The notes under the pieces: model-generated
Databases searched by the model: none
What the model was told of the DNA's origin: nothing
The model's input: only the letters and a program-made list of their open reading frames with translations
Assembly (NCBI RefSeq): GCF_029872055.1
Contig: NZ_JARXNQ010000003.1
Location: 62,001-126,000, forward strand
Reading direction: 5' to 3'
DNA: 64,000 nucleotides
Source of the DNA: Sulfurimonas sp. C5
GTDB lineage: Bacteria > Campylobacterota > Campylobacteria > Campylobacterales > Sulfurimonadaceae
Translations under genes and position numbers: made by a program
Part shown: positions 1 through 9,246 of the stretch, piece after piece
Position numbering within the stretch: position 1 is the first letter of the stretch
Layout: each line of letters starts with the position of its first letter

Positions 1-1711
1 CGTAACAAGGTACAGAAACAACGTTTACTTTCTCACCTTGCTCGTTTAGTTTTGCTTTTACATCAAGTGCTAACTGTACTTCACTACCAGATGCCATTAA
101 GGTGATTGTAGCATCTGCATCACTTGCAAGTAAGTAACCACCTTTTGAAGCTTCCCCTTTTACCGCAACTGGTAAAATTGAAAGGTTCTGACGTGAACAT
201 ACAAATGCCGAAGGAGATTTTGTCATCTCTAGAGCTTTTTTCCAAGCTTCAACATTTTCTGCACCGTCTGCAGGACGCCATACATAAAAGTTCGGTAATG
301 AACGGAATTGTGATAGGTGTTCGATCGGCTGGTGAGTCGGGCCGTCTTCACCAACACCGATACTATCGTGTGTCCAGATAAAGAACTGTTGAATTCCACT
401 AAGTGCTGCAATACGTGCAGCTGGTTTTAGGTAATCTGAAAATACAAAGAATGTAGCACTAAACGGCATTAAAGGACCATATAATGCAATAGCATTTGTA
501 ATTGAAGCCATTGCATGTTCACGGATACCGAAATAGATGTTTCTTCCTTTTGGAAATACTCCCATATCTTTTAGGTCTGTTTTGTTTGACGGGCTTAAGT
601 CTGCACTACCGCCTAAGAAACTTGGAATTGCTTTAGCAATTGCATTCATAATTTTACCGTTTGTACTTCTTGTAGCATCAGCTTTATCAAAAGTCGGATA
701 GTCAATACGAGAAAGATCAGGATTCTCTAAAGAAGCTAAAACTTCATTTTGCTCTAAAAGTGGCATAGTTTTTTGACGGTGAATCCATTCACGCTCAGCT
801 AAGTCACCTTTTTCGATTGCACATCTGAATCTTGCCATAACATCTTCTGAAACAAAGAATTTTTTCTCAGGATCAAAACCTGCTGCTTTTTTTGCTTCAG
901 CAATAATTTCATCACCTAACGGTGCACCATGTGAATGGTGACTTCCCTCTAACTCACCTGCACCTTTTGCGATAGTTGTATGTGCAATGATAATAGCTGG
1001 TTTAGGAGATGCTTTTGCAGCAGTAAGAGCGATATCGATGGCATCGTAGTTATGACCGTCACACTCTAAAACTTCCCAACCTTGAGATTCAAATCTTCCA
1101 CGGATATTTTCAGAAATACTCAGGTCTGTACATCCTTCGATCGTAATACAGTTAGAATCGTAAATAACAATCAGATTATCTAACTTATTGTGTCCTGCGA
1201 TTGAACACGCTTCGTAAGAGATACCTTCTTCTAAATCTCCATCTCCACATAAACAATATACATTATGGTCAATTAAATCTGCAGTATCGCTGTTTACTTG
1301 AGCAGCCATAAATTTACTCGCCATAGAGAAACCTACTGCATTTGCAACACCTTGACCAAGAGGACCAGTTGTAATCTCAACACCTTTTGTATGTCCATAC
1401 TCCGGATGGCCAGGTGTTTTTGAATCTAATTGACGGAAGTTTTTTAGATCTTCTATCTCTAAACCATATCCCCATAGGTAATAAAGTGAATAGATAAGCC
1501 CTGTAGCATGCCCACCTGAGAATACTAATCTGTCACGGTTTAACCATGAAGGGTTTTTAGGATTATGGTTTAAGTGTTCACTTAAAACTACAGCAATATC
1601 TGCAAGTCCCATAGGTGCACCTGGGTGACCTGAATTTGCAGCTTGAACCATATCTGCTGCTAAAAATCTAATAGAGTCCGCCATCTTTTTGCGCATAATA
1701 TTATCGCTCAT
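1..1711 (-). CDS. tkt: Transketolase, 3' end cut by window edge
   Basis: Transketolase moves two-carbon ketol units between sugar phosphates using thiamine diphosphate (non-oxidative pentose phosphate pathway, and reductive carbon cycles). The minus-strand frame is open from ATG at 1711 to base 1, about 570 codons. Recognisable stretches in order are GHPGAPMG near residue 35, a TKGVEITTGPLGQG loop, the ThDP-binding CLCGDGDLEEG with downstream Asn, FGIREHAM and a GVGEDGPTHQP loop. The usual length is about 640-660, so roughly the last 70-90 residues lie outside. The start codon overlaps the ispA stop by one base (TAATG), so it is the distal gene of the panD-ispA operon seen here. Confidence 0.95.
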   Translation of the reverse strand, partial: MSDNIMRKKMADSIRFLAADMVQAANSGHPGAPMGLADIAVVLSEHLNHNPKNPSWLNRDRLVFSGGHATGLIYSLYYLWGYGLEIEDLKNFRQLDSKTPGHPEYGHTKGVEITTGPLGQGVANAVGFSMASKFMAAQVNSDTADLIDHNVYCLCGDGDLEEGISYEACSIAGHNKLDNLIVIYDSNCITIEGCTDLSISENIRGRFESQGWEVLECDGHNYDAIDIALTAAKASPKPAIIIAHTTIAKGAGELEGSHHSHGAPLGDEIIAEAKKAAGFDPEKKFFVSEDVMARFRCAIEKGDLAEREWIHRQKTMPLLEQNEVLASLENPDLSRIDYPTFDKADATRSTNGKIMNAIAKAIPSFLGGSADLSPSNKTDLKDMGVFPKGRNIYFGIREHAMASITNAIALYGPLMPFSATFFVFSDYLKPAARIAALSGIQQFFIWTHDSIGVGEDGPTHQPIEHLSQFRSLPNFYVWRPADGAENVEAWKKALEMTKSPSAFVCSRQNLSILPVAVKGEASKGGYLLASDADATITLMASGSEVQLALDVKAKLNEQGEKVNVVSVPCY

Positions 1712-2562
1712 TATTTGTCCTTGTGTCTGTTTATGTATTTTGTAAGTATTGGTGACAATTCACTACGTAAACTCTCATCAAAACTTTCTATCTCTTCTAA
1801 TAATTCATCAGCTAAAATATTAGCTTCTTTCATTGTCTCATCTAAACCTAAAATAGTTACAAAACTATTTTTATCCTCATCGTTGTTCGTTAATTTTCCA
1901 GCCTCTTCACTACTTTGAGTTACATCTAAAATATCGTCTTGGATCTGAAATAAAATACCAAGTTTTATACCAAATTCGTAAAGTGTATCAGCTAATTCTT
2001 CATTACCGCAGATAAGTGCACCCATCTTCATCGAAGCTGCAATAAGCTTTGCAGTTTTATTTGTATGAAGTACTTTAATATCTTCCACTTTGAGCGGCTT
2101 GTTTTCAAAGTAACAGTCTATCGCCTGTCCAAGCACCATACCGTTAAGCCCACCGTTAGATGCAAGCTCACGAATTAGTTTCACTTTTATAGCATCGCTA
2201 AAAGGTGCATTGCTTAACACTTCAAAAGAGTAAGTATTAAGTGCATCTCCTACCAAAATAGCAGTCACTTCATCATACACAACATGCAGTGTAGGTTTCC
2301 CGCGACGAAGAGGTGAGTCATCCATTGCAGGTAAATCATCATGAATTAATGAGTATGTATGAAGCAATTCAATCGCATATGCAGCATATCTTGCACTCTC
2401 TAACATCAAAGGATTTAAAGCTTTTACCACACCGAGTAAAAGTGCCGGACGAAAACGTTTTCCACCAGCTTTTAACATCTCTTGCAAAGCTGCTTCATAC
2501 GTCGGGTGTATCGATGTTGACGTCGGTAGATGGTCTAATAAAAAAGCTTCAAATTTTTGCAT
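1711..2562 (-). CDS. ispA: Polyprenyl synthetase (farnesyl/geranylgeranyl diphosphate synthase)
   Basis: Makes C15/C20 isoprenoid diphosphates from IPP and DMAPP for quinone tails and undecaprenyl phosphate. The 283-aa length is normal for bacterial IspA. The first aspartate-rich motif is HDDLPAMDD followed by RRGKPTLH, and the second is FQIQDDILDVT. The long form DDxxxxD of the first motif is typical of bacterial FPP synthases. Product chain length cannot be fixed from sequence alone. It lies between the PDZ-protein gene and tkt and overlaps tkt by one base. Confidence 0.93.
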   Translation of the reverse strand: MQKFEAFLLDHLPTSTSIHPTYEAALQEMLKAGGKRFRPALLLGVVKALNPLMLESARYAAYAIELLHTYSLIHDDLPAMDDSPLRRGKPTLHVVYDEVTAILVGDALNTYSFEVLSNAPFSDAIKVKLIRELASNGGLNGMVLGQAIDCYFENKPLKVEDIKVLHTNKTAKLIAASMKMGALICGNEELADTLYEFGIKLGILFQIQDDILDVTQSSEEAGKLTNNDEDKNSFVTILGLDETMKEANILADELLEEIESFDESLRSELSPILTKYINRHKDK

Positions 2563-2581
2563 AAGAAATTATATAATTAAC

Positions 2582-3565
2582 CTACTTAATATTTACAAAA
2601 AATTGGAAATTTTTTCTCTCGAAAAGCAGTCTTGAAAAATCTTTGAAATTCTCTACATATTCTCTAAGTTCATCTTGATTTTTCACTTGCACGCCGTTTA
2701 CCTGAATGAGTCTGTCACCAAGTTGCATTCCATAGTCTTTAAAATACTGATTCAGCCCTACTATGTGAAGTTTTTTGTTAAAAAAGATACCTCGGAACTC
2801 TAAAAATGTATCGCTTACTTCTCCGCCACCTGTTCTTTTGTATGCTTCTACATTAAAGTCTAAAACTTTTTTATCTCTTTTAACTTTGATCGTATGTTTT
2901 GAGCCCACTGTACTAAAAAGTATGTTTCTCATAAGCTGTGCGGCAGAAGATACTTTCTTTCCGTCAAATCCTATTACACAATCCCCTCGTTTTAAAGGAT
3001 TGTTTTTCAAATAAGGATTGCTCGCTACAATTTTTATGCATCCTTTTTGATCTTTAACACGAATACCTATATCACCGTAATCGGCACTTTTTTTTGTTAT
3101 AAAATTATTGAGATAGTATTTGTCTATAAAACCACCAGGAGTAAGGATTCCCTCTAACGCACAACAAGAACTCGTAATCAGTGCAGGAGTTTTCATCTTT
3201 GCACTATAAATCCCGAGTGTATTAAGTCCTACCTGTTCTTTAAGAACTTTACCCTCTTTAAAAGTTTTATCGGTAACGGCTGCAGTGCCTAATTGCAAGC
3301 GCATATTAATATCAAAAGGGTATTTAAAATGTTTTTTGTCTTCAATGATATAAAGGTTTAAAAATGGATCGTGTTTGTAAATTTTTGCATTTGGTATTTG
3401 TTGTGAATAAACAAGTCGTTTATTGTTTTTAATTGGAATTGAAATAGAGTTTTTTTGAATTGAAGTGGAATCTTTTACTTTTGCTACACATGAAAAGTAG
3501 CCATTTTTACAAGCGTGAAGATTTAAAAAGAGAAAGCTGAGTAGGAATAACAGGCGTAAATACAC
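2582..3565 (-). CDS. Exported PDZ-domain protein of unknown role
   Basis: The 327-aa protein has a hydrophobic N-terminus ending in NLHAC, so it is exported or possibly a lipoprotein. It has two PDZ-like segments: about residues 165-240 (NPLKRGDCVIGFDGKKV) and about 265-315 (MQLGDRLIQVNGVQV). A SSCCALEG motif precedes the first PDZ. No protease catalytic triad is visible, so it is a PDZ scaffold or chaperone-like protein rather than DegP. The start is GTG at 3565, directly abutting the ybaB stop (3566-3568). Similar two-PDZ proteins are common in Campylobacterota, but I know no function. Confidence 0.75.
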   Translation of the reverse strand: MYLRLLFLLSFLFLNLHACKNGYFSCVAKVKDSTSIQKNSISIPIKNNKRLVYSQQIPNAKIYKHDPFLNLYIIEDKKHFKYPFDINMRLQLGTAAVTDKTFKEGKVLKEQVGLNTLGIYSAKMKTPALITSSCCALEGILTPGGFIDKYYLNNFITKKSADYGDIGIRVKDQKGCIKIVASNPYLKNNPLKRGDCVIGFDGKKVSSAAQLMRNILFSTVGSKHTIKVKRDKKVLDFNVEAYKRTGGGEVSDTFLEFRGIFFNKKLHIVGLNQYFKDYGMQLGDRLIQVNGVQVKNQDELREYVENFKDFSRLLFERKNFQFFVNIK

Positions 3566-3877
3566 CTATTTGCTCCCACCAAAAGGGTTCATGCCGCCAA
3601 GCATACCCATTGCACTTTGTTGTTGATTTTGTTGCACCATCTTATTGGCATCGTTAATAGCACCAATAAGTAAGATTTGTAAAGAATCTTTATCTTCTAA
3701 GAGTTCGTCATCGATATTGAGGTCTATCACTTCCCCATTTCCGTTGAGTGTAAGTTCTACCATACCACCACCGGTTTTTACAGAAAAAGTTTTTTTAGCA
3801 AGTTCATCTTTGAGGTTCTGTGCTTGTTGCTCAAAACCTTTTAGCATCTCACTTAAATCACCCATACCGTTAAACAT
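3566..3877 (-). CDS. YbaB/EbfC family nucleoid-associated protein
   Basis: A small DNA-binding protein of 103 aa, the family's usual length, that forms dimers and coats DNA. Visible family features are an N-terminal MLKGFEQQAQNLKDELA helix, the central VELTLNGNGEVIDLNID sheet and a Met/Gln/Gly-rich tail ending GGMNPFGGSK. The ATG overlaps the panD stop by one base (TAATG). In many bacteria it follows dnaX-recR, whereas here it sits in a metabolic operon, as is common in Campylobacterota. Confidence 0.92.
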   Translation of the reverse strand: MFNGMGDLSEMLKGFEQQAQNLKDELAKKTFSVKTGGGMVELTLNGNGEVIDLNIDDELLEDKDSLQILLIGAINDANKMVQQNQQQSAMGMLGGMNPFGGSK

Positions 3878-4242
3878 TATATACTCTCTACAACTTCATC
3901 AATGTTATTTTCATCATTAAGTAATACTACTGTCGGTTTGTAGTTTTCTAACTCTTTATCATCAAATGTAGCGTACGCAACAATGATAACTTTATCCCCT
4001 TTATGCACTTTTCTTGCAGCTGCACCGTTAAGACAAATATCACGTTTCCCACGCTCACCCAAGATGATATATGTAGAAAATCTTTCACCGTTGTTGATGT
4101 TAAGGATCTCAACTTTTTGTCCAACTCTCATCTTAGAAGCTTCTAAAAGCTCTTCATCGATAGTAATCGAACCTACATAGTTAAGATTTGCATCTGTAAC
4201 AGTAGCACGATGAATTTTGCTGTAAAGCATTTCAATCTGCAT
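3877..4242 (-). CDS. panD: Aspartate 1-decarboxylase
   Basis: Pyruvoyl-dependent enzyme converting L-aspartate to beta-alanine for pantothenate/CoA synthesis. The proenzyme self-cleaves at a Gly-Ser bond; the motif NYVGSITID is present with Gly24-Ser25 at exactly the E. coli positions. Other family residues are [10 protein letters not shown], the [17 protein letters not shown] segment and [20 protein letters not shown]. The 121-aa length is normal. It lies 3 nt after the [2Fe-2S] protein gene and overlaps ybaB by one base. Confidence 0.96.
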   Translation of the reverse strand: MQIEMLYSKIHRATVTDANLNYVGSITIDEELLEASKMRVGQKVEILNINNGERFSTYIILGERGKRDICLNGAAARKVHKGDKVIIVAYATFDDKELENYKPTVVLLNDENNIDEVVESI

Positions 4243-4245
4243 ATA

Positions 4246-4620
4246 TTACATTCCCATCTGTTGTTTCATATCTGCAGGCGAAATAGGTGCATCCCACATC
4301 TCTTGAGGAATTACATATTCTTCTACAACATTTCCGCCTAGGATATGTTCTTCTATGATTCTATCAATTTTTTCTTTAGTTAATCCAGCATACATAGTAT
4401 GACCCGGTTCAACTAACATAACAGGTCCCATTTGACATCTGTTCATACAAGATGTTCTGATTGGCTGTACTGTTCCCATAATACCTTGTTTCATTAGGCT
4501 TTGTGCAAGGTGTTGGAAAAGGTCTTGAGTCTGTGGTGTAACACACGATGGCTTTGGCATACCTGGAGGAGCTGATTGCTCACATTTAAATATATAAAAA
4601 GCTGGTTGAGGGATACCCAT
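4246..4620 (-). CDS. Thioredoxin-like [2Fe-2S] ferredoxin
   Basis: Small 124-aa electron-transfer-type protein of the thioredoxin-fold [2Fe-2S] family. The four cluster cysteines are C13, C26, C58 and C62 (CX12C ... CMNRC), the family spacing. I chose ATG 4620 because AAGGA sits 8 nt upstream. A frame-extending TTG at 4647 falls on the predicted -10 box (4647-4652) and so cannot be the start. It is the first gene of the operon leading to panD, ybaB, PDZ, ispA and tkt. Its redox partner is unknown. Confidence 0.85.
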   Translation of the reverse strand: MGIPQPAFYIFKCEQSAPPGMPKPSCVTPQTQDLFQHLAQSLMKQGIMGTVQPIRTSCMNRCQMGPVMLVEPGHTMYAGLTKEKIDRIIEEHILGGNVVEEYVIPQEMWDAPISPADMKQQMGM

Positions 4621-4646
4621 AAAGTCATTCCTTATTTTTTTTCGCA

Positions 4647-4652
4647 ATTATA
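4647..4652 (-). promoter_or_regulatory. Probable sigma70 -10 box of the panD-ispA-tkt operon
   Basis: On the minus strand this reads TATAAT, preceded by TTTTGG, about 27 nt upstream of the ATG at 4620. Campylobacterota promoters rely mainly on the -10 element, so the lack of a clear -35 is not against it. Confidence 0.6.
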
Positions 4653-4725
4653 CCAAAATTCTTCGCCCCTTTTCTAAGAGAGGTAAATAAATTTTGTTTT
4701 TTAAGCTTCTATGTAAGTTTTTGGA

Positions 4726-4731
4726 TATAAT
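4726..4731 (+). promoter_or_regulatory. Probable -10 box for the outer-membrane barrel gene
   Basis: A TATAAT preceded by TTTGGA, 36 nt before the ATG at 4767. It is divergent from the promoter at 4647-4652. Confidence 0.55.
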
Positions 4732-4766
4732 TTCGCATTATTCCAACACAGAAAGTTACACAAATT

Positions 4767-5318
4767 ATGAAAAAGCTCTTTGCATCAATTTTACTTTTAT
4801 CTTCAACTATTTTTGCCGAATCATCATTTTATATAGGAACTGGTTATACCTACGTTAATGAATCAATTACTCTCAATAATGTATCTAAAAATGTCAATAA
4901 CAATGGAGCAAAATTAAAAATAGGATACGGAGAACAAACGGCTTACGCTGTTGAATTCTCTTTAAACTATATTGACAACACTTCTGCCATTTTAAATTCG
5001 ACAGATAAAGAAAAATACGGTTTTGACATTGAACTTATGAAAGCATGGGATTTTGATATTTATGTAATTCCATTTGCAAGAGTCGGTTTTGGAGCAGGAA
5101 AAATGAGCTCTACAGCAAGAACAAATGCAAAATCGATCAGTTACGGTTCTTTTAACGGAACTCTCGGTACACTGCTTCCACTTGGCGAGAGTTTTGAACT
5201 TGAACTAGCTTACGAGTATAAATATCTTTCTTATCAAAAAACTGATTTAAATACGTCAACTACTTCTCCATCATCACACCAAAATGGTGTGTATGTTGGT
5301 ATAAACTACAGATTTTAA
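4767..5318 (+). CDS. Small outer-membrane beta-barrel protein
   Basis: The 183-aa protein has a clear Sec signal peptide (MKKLFASILLLSSTIFAES, cleavage after IFA). The rest consists of alternating amphipathic strands typical of an eight-stranded OmpA/OmpW-like barrel, and it ends YVGINYRF with the terminal aromatic needed for BAM-mediated insertion. No ligand or transport role can be read from it. It is a single-gene unit divergent from the panD operon and convergent with murE; the two stop codons share a hairpin. Confidence 0.8.
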   Translation: MKKLFASILLLSSTIFAESSFYIGTGYTYVNESITLNNVSKNVNNNGAKLKIGYGEQTAYAVEFSLNYIDNTSAILNSTDKEKYGFDIELMKAWDFDIYVIPFARVGFGAGKMSSTARTNAKSISYGSFNGTLGTLLPLGESFELELAYEYKYLSYQKTDLNTSTTSPSSHQNGVYVGINYRF

Positions 5319-5348
5319 GAGATTACTTTAAATTAAGTAATTCTCTTA
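5316..5348. terminator. Hairpin between convergent barrel gene and murE
   Basis: An imperfect inverted repeat, TAAGAGA-TTACTT / AAGTAA-TTCTCTTA with one bulged T, spans both stop codons and the 4-nt gap. It is AT-rich and could act as a bidirectional terminator. There is no long U-tract, so it is a weak call. Confidence 0.45.
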
Positions 5349-6618
5349 CAACTTCACGATCATCAAACGGAAGTTTTTGATCGTAAATAATTTGATAAGT
5401 TTCATCCCCTTTTCCAAGGATGACTACCACTTCATCTTCCTCTTGCATATCAAGTGCAAGCTCAATAGCTTTTTTACGGTTTAACTCTACTGTTACATTA
5501 CTTTTGTCTTCTATACCAGAGAGGATATCATCTACAATAGCTTCCGGTTCTTCAAATCTTGGATTGTCACTTGTAATAATAACTTTTTTACCCAGGTTTG
5601 TTGCGACCCTGCCCATAAGAGGACGTTTGCTTTTATCTCTGTCGCCACCTGCACCAAAAACTACAATTAACTCTTTTTCTTTTAACGCATTAAGTACCTG
5701 TGCCATACCGTCAGGAGTATGAGCGAAATCTACAATAACGTTCGGAAGTTCACTTACCTGCTCCATCCTTCCGCTAACACCTGCAAAGTTATCAACCACT
5801 TCTGCAATCTCTTCAAGTTTTTTTCCTGTAAGCAAATGCGCTGCTGAGATTGCCGCCATTAGATTATAGAGATTAAAAAAGCCATGAAGTGATGCAGTAA
5901 AAGGTACTATCTCTTGAAAATGTTGAATAATACCGCTACTTCCATCATTTAAAGAATATGCCATAAGCTTGTATGTTGCCGGGTTTTCAATCCCGTATGT
6001 ATACGTATTTTTAAAATTGAACTTCGCTTTTTCCTCATCTTTGTTGATAAGTTTTTTACCCTCATCCTGAAAGAAACTATTTTTTACAGCTATATATTCC
6101 TCTAGTGTTTTATGATAATCAAGATGATCCTGAGTAATATTTGTAAGGATTTTAAGTTCAAAAGGAAGCCCTTCTATACGCTTTTGCACAATAGCGTGAG
6201 AGCTTACTTCCATAATAAAAAAATCACATCCCATCTCACGTGCTGTATAGATATGTCTGTAAGTATTTAAAACAGATGGTGTAGTAAGTGTCTTGCCCTC
6301 AATCACTTCATCATTGATAAAAAGCCCGCGGGTTCCCTGCATTGCCACTTTATATCCAAGGTCAAGCAAAAATGAATAAAGAGCACTTGCAGTTGTAGTT
6401 TTACCGTTTGTTCCAGTAATTCCAACAATTTTAATATCATTTACACCAAAAAGTTCTGCTATCTCTTCTACTTTGATAATCGAGTGTGCACCGTTATCTT
6501 TTGCATTTTGAAGGTATTTTTCATTTTGAGTTGTAAGAACAAAAGCTGTTTCATTGTCACACTCTTGCGAGTTTTCCGTTACATATTTAAATTCACGATC
6601 TGGTAAGGCAATTTTCAA
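5323..6618 (-). CDS. murE: UDP-MurNAc-L-Ala-D-Glu: meso-diaminopimelate ligase
   Basis: ATP-dependent Mur ligase adding the third residue of the peptidoglycan stem peptide in the cytoplasm. Evidence includes the P-loop ITGTNGKTTTAS at about residues 67-78, EVSSHAIVQKR, the HTPDGMAQVL/GAGGDRDKSKR segment and the substrate-selecting DNPRFEEPE motif. DNPR marks meso-DAP rather than lysine specificity. At 431 aa it is shorter than E. coli MurE (about 495), mostly in the N-terminal domain, which is usual in Campylobacterota. Its start overlaps the TPR gene stop by four bases (ATGA). Confidence 0.95.
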   Translation of the reverse strand: MKIALPDREFKYVTENSQECDNETAFVLTTQNEKYLQNAKDNGAHSIIKVEEIAELFGVNDIKIVGITGTNGKTTTASALYSFLLDLGYKVAMQGTRGLFINDEVIEGKTLTTPSVLNTYRHIYTAREMGCDFFIMEVSSHAIVQKRIEGLPFELKILTNITQDHLDYHKTLEEYIAVKNSFFQDEGKKLINKDEEKAKFNFKNTYTYGIENPATYKLMAYSLNDGSSGIIQHFQEIVPFTASLHGFFNLYNLMAAISAAHLLTGKKLEEIAEVVDNFAGVSGRMEQVSELPNVIVDFAHTPDGMAQVLNALKEKELIVVFGAGGDRDKSKRPLMGRVATNLGKKVIITSDNPRFEEPEAIVDDILSGIEDKSNVTVELNRKKAIELALDMQEEDEVVVILGKGDETYQIIYDQKLPFDDREVVRELLNLK

Positions 6619-7208
6619 GCTTTTTTTCCCTTAGCTTTTGCTAGTTTTTTTAGTAATTTTTGTAGTAGTTCATCACTTGGGTATACGCTTAAAGCACTTT
6701 CAAGATAATTCAAAGCCATCTCGGCAAAATCATTCTCAATCAGTTTCTCTAAAAAATCTATAAAATCATCTCTTTCTGAAATGATCACACGAGTTGAAAA
6801 CATAATGTTTTCAAAAATCTCTTTAAAGTCACCGCCATTTTCTAAAAGTTTTTGAAAATCGCTGTATAAAATCCCATCTTCAAACTCTAGTCTTTCACGA
6901 AGCGGTTGTGTAAATGCTTTGCCTAATTCTTCAAGAGTACCATCCATATTTTTTAGGATCTCACTCATAATTGCATCAGCTTCTTCAGTATCTTCTTCTT
7001 TTAGTATCTCATAATAATCAAATAAAGCCTCAGCTCCAGTCTCTCCACTCAAAGCCATTTCCGACAAAATGACGCCATTATAAGCCTCTTTAGAGTTTGG
7101 AAAGTTCTGTAAAACTTCAGCGAATTTTTCTAGAGCTCTTTTATAGTCCTCTTGCGAAAAACTCTCTTTAGCTTGATCCAATATTTTATGTTTACTAATA
7201 TTTGTCAT
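6615..7208 (-). CDS. TPR-type helical protein, function unknown
   Basis: A 197-aa, acidic, all-helical cytoplasmic protein without signal peptide. Residues about 10-45 (AKESFSQEDYKRALEKFAEVL) look like a tetratricopeptide unit, and a second helical repeat occurs near the C-terminus (EMALNYLESALSVYPSDE). It is sandwiched between the nifU-like gene (15 nt gap) and murE (4-nt overlap), so it is cotranscribed and translationally coupled with murE. I do not recognise a specific role. Confidence 0.7.
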   Translation of the reverse strand: MTNISKHKILDQAKESFSQEDYKRALEKFAEVLQNFPNSKEAYNGVILSEMALSGETGAEALFDYYEILKEEDTEEADAIMSEILKNMDGTLEELGKAFTQPLRERLEFEDGILYSDFQKLLENGGDFKEIFENIMFSTRVIISERDDFIDFLEKLIENDFAEMALNYLESALSVYPSDELLQKLLKKLAKAKGKKA

Positions 7209-7223
7209 TTTTTAATTAAATCC

Positions 7224-7499
7224 TTATAGATTATCTATATCGTTTTCCATCCCAAACGGTACATTTATAACGTTAAGTTCCGGATGGATATCCATTCTTA
7301 ATTGACGTTCAACTCCATATTTAAGAGTAGTCCCACTTGAAGAGCAGCCTACACATGCCCCTTTTAATTGAACATATACATTCCCATTTTTTACTGTAAT
7401 AAAATCGATGTCTCCACCGTCTAATGCTAATGATGGTCTAACTTTTTCGATTACTGCTTTTACAGGATCTATTAGTTCTTCATCTGAAAATGGAATCAT
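7224..7499 (-). CDS. NifU-like (NFU) iron-sulfur carrier
   Basis: A 91-aa NifU C-terminal-domain protein that carries a [4Fe-4S] cluster and passes it to target enzymes. The signature is LALDGGDIDF followed by GACVGCSSSGTTLK, with cluster cysteines C49 and C52. It is a stand-alone Nfu, not the full NifU scaffold. First gene of a unit with the TPR protein and murE. Confidence 0.92.
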   Translation of the reverse strand: MIPFSDEELIDPVKAVIEKVRPSLALDGGDIDFITVKNGNVYVQLKGACVGCSSSGTTLKYGVERQLRMDIHPELNVINVPFGMENDIDNL

Positions 7500-7573
7500 T
7501 TCTATCCTTCTATATTTTTATTATCATAAAATATGATAAAATCACTTAACAAGTGCTAAAAATATACGTTTAG

Positions 7574-8788
7574 CTACTCTTTTAAAGTTAGTGTTTCCGC
7601 TACGTAGCTAGGTTTTCTCATCCCAACCAATATAAAATCGACACTCTCAAGATTTTGTAAAAAATCAAATGCACACTCTTGTAATTTTTTCTCACAATTC
7701 CCAACTAAATTCTTTAGTTGTACTCTTGTAGATATTGAACATTCAAAAGCCACCATTGCTCTGTAAGAGACTAAAAATTTATCTATGTATGTCAAGAGAG
7801 TTTCAATTACTCCTTCACTTACATTTTCAATCATCTTGGTTATATTTGGAAGGACTTGAGAGTTTACAAACAATTCGTAATCTCCGATCCATCCAAATTT
7901 ATGTTTATTTGCATCCATCTGCTCTACCAGATTAAAAAGAGGCTGCAGTAATTCTGTGTCACATACTTCTAAGAGTTCGTTTAGGTTTTGATAATAATCT
8001 ATCGGCTCATCATAATCAGCCAGACGAAACATTAAACCGTTATGAAAAGCATTCAGTGGACGGTTTACAAGTACTCTCAGACCATTCTTTTTTGCCCATT
8101 TAGCGCACTCTACTCCCTCTTTTTCCAACAAGTTAATTGGTAATTGCAGGGTTGTGAAACTATGCTTGTCATTACCTGCTTCTATTGCTGCATTTTGTGC
8201 AAGTGTGATCAAATCTTCATAAGGTAAAAAATCATCTGCTGTACTCTCTTTTGAAAAAGAGTTTGAACTGATTCCATACGATCCGATTGTATTATTTGCA
8301 ACTTCTTGTTCTAAAGCTACAAACACTTTGTAGATACGCTTATAAAGTTCTTCTAATCTTTCCTCTTTTGCAATATCTTTATTAATTGCATCATAAATAT
8401 AGTATTCAGGATTATGCAATAGATAACAATCTATCTTATTTAACTCTAATCTTTCTAGTGATCTGTTTAACTGATCACGCATAAACGAAGGTGCTATTGA
8501 ATGATAACATTCAGGAGAGTATTCCACAACATCTTCAAAAGGCTTCTCTTGATGAAGTTGCATATTTGTGCCTTGAATGTAGCCAAACTTGCTTACAATC
8601 TCAACATCCCGATATTCCTCTTCAATAGAGCCTAAAGCTTTTGCAATTGCACGCTCAGCCCCACCATCTGTATAGTTAGATGATGTATCGATTAGTTTAA
8701 TACCTGAATATAACGCTTCTTTTAAAGCTTGAATATGTAAAGGATTTTGATCACTTACTCTGTAAGTTCCAAATGCGAAACTACTCAT
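7574..8788 (-). CDS. Aldo/keto reductase family protein
   Basis: The 404-aa protein has an N-terminal (beta/alpha)8 AKR domain. The catalytic tetrad is recognisable: Asp34 in LIDTSSNY, Tyr39, Lys67 in IVSKFGY and His in YLLHNPE. The C-terminal part beyond about residue 280 is longer and more helical than in standard 320-aa AKRs and ends with the nucleotide-site-like FILVGMRKPSYV. Substrate unknown. An AAGGA ribosome site precedes the ATG. It is a separate unit downstream of the alpha operon terminator. Confidence 0.82.
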   Translation of the reverse strand: MSSFAFGTYRVSDQNPLHIQALKEALYSGIKLIDTSSNYTDGGAERAIAKALGSIEEEYRDVEIVSKFGYIQGTNMQLHQEKPFEDVVEYSPECYHSIAPSFMRDQLNRSLERLELNKIDCYLLHNPEYYIYDAINKDIAKEERLEELYKRIYKVFVALEQEVANNTIGSYGISSNSFSKESTADDFLPYEDLITLAQNAAIEAGNDKHSFTTLQLPINLLEKEGVECAKWAKKNGLRVLVNRPLNAFHNGLMFRLADYDEPIDYYQNLNELLEVCDTELLQPLFNLVEQMDANKHKFGWIGDYELFVNSQVLPNITKMIENVSEGVIETLLTYIDKFLVSYRAMVAFECSISTRVQLKNLVGNCEKKLQECAFDFLQNLESVDFILVGMRKPSYVAETLTLKE

Positions 8789-8836
8789 AGTTAGTCCTTG
8801 ATAAAGTATTTTAGGATTTGGAAGGTTTGAAGGGGA

Positions 8837-8861
8837 TAAACGCAGCTAAATACTGCGTTTA
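8837..8861 (-). terminator. Hairpin terminator of the alpha operon
   Basis: Read on the minus strand just after the rplQ stop, TAAACGCAG / CTGCGTTTA form a perfect 9-bp stem around a TATTTAG loop. Only a short U-run follows. Its position right after rplQ fits the operon end. Confidence 0.65.
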
Positions 8862-8868
8862 GAAAAGC

Positions 8869-9219
8869 TTATACTAGTTCGATAAAAGCCATTGGTGTAG
8901 CATCACCACGACGAATACGAGTTCTAACGATTCTTGTATAACCACCAGCACGCTCTACATATTTAGGCGCAACTTCGTTTACAAGTTTCTTTGTAGCTTC
9001 TTTGTTTTGTAATGAAGCAAATACAGCTCTGTGAGCATTGCTATCACCTTTACCAGCTACAGTGATAAGTTTTTCAACGTAAGAACGAAGCTCTTTTGCT
9101 TTAACAGCAGTAGTTTCAATCTTACCATGTTCAATTAACGAAATACTTAGGTTTTGTAAAAGTGCTTTACGGTGAGCACTTGTACGTCCAAGTTTACGAT
9201 ATCCATGACGATGTCTCAT
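8869..9219 (-). CDS. rplQ: 50S ribosomal protein L17
   Basis: The 116-aa L17 begins [20 protein letters not shown], which is nearly invariant, and ends with the [16 protein letters not shown] tail. It binds 23S rRNA near the exit tunnel. It is the last gene of the alpha operon, 27 nt after rpoA, followed by a hairpin. Confidence 0.98.
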   Translation of the reverse strand: MRHRHGYRKLGRTSAHRKALLQNLSISLIEHGKIETTAVKAKELRSYVEKLITVAGKGDSNAHRAVFASLQNKEATKKLVNEVAPKYVERAGGYTRIVRTRIRRGDATPMAFIELV

Positions 9220-9246
9220 ATCTTCTTCCTCTTTTCTTTAAGCAGA

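Noticed and set aside
4621-4647. TTG start at 4647 for the [2Fe-2S] protein
   Set aside because: It lies on the predicted -10 box, and the ATG at 4620 has a good ribosome site.
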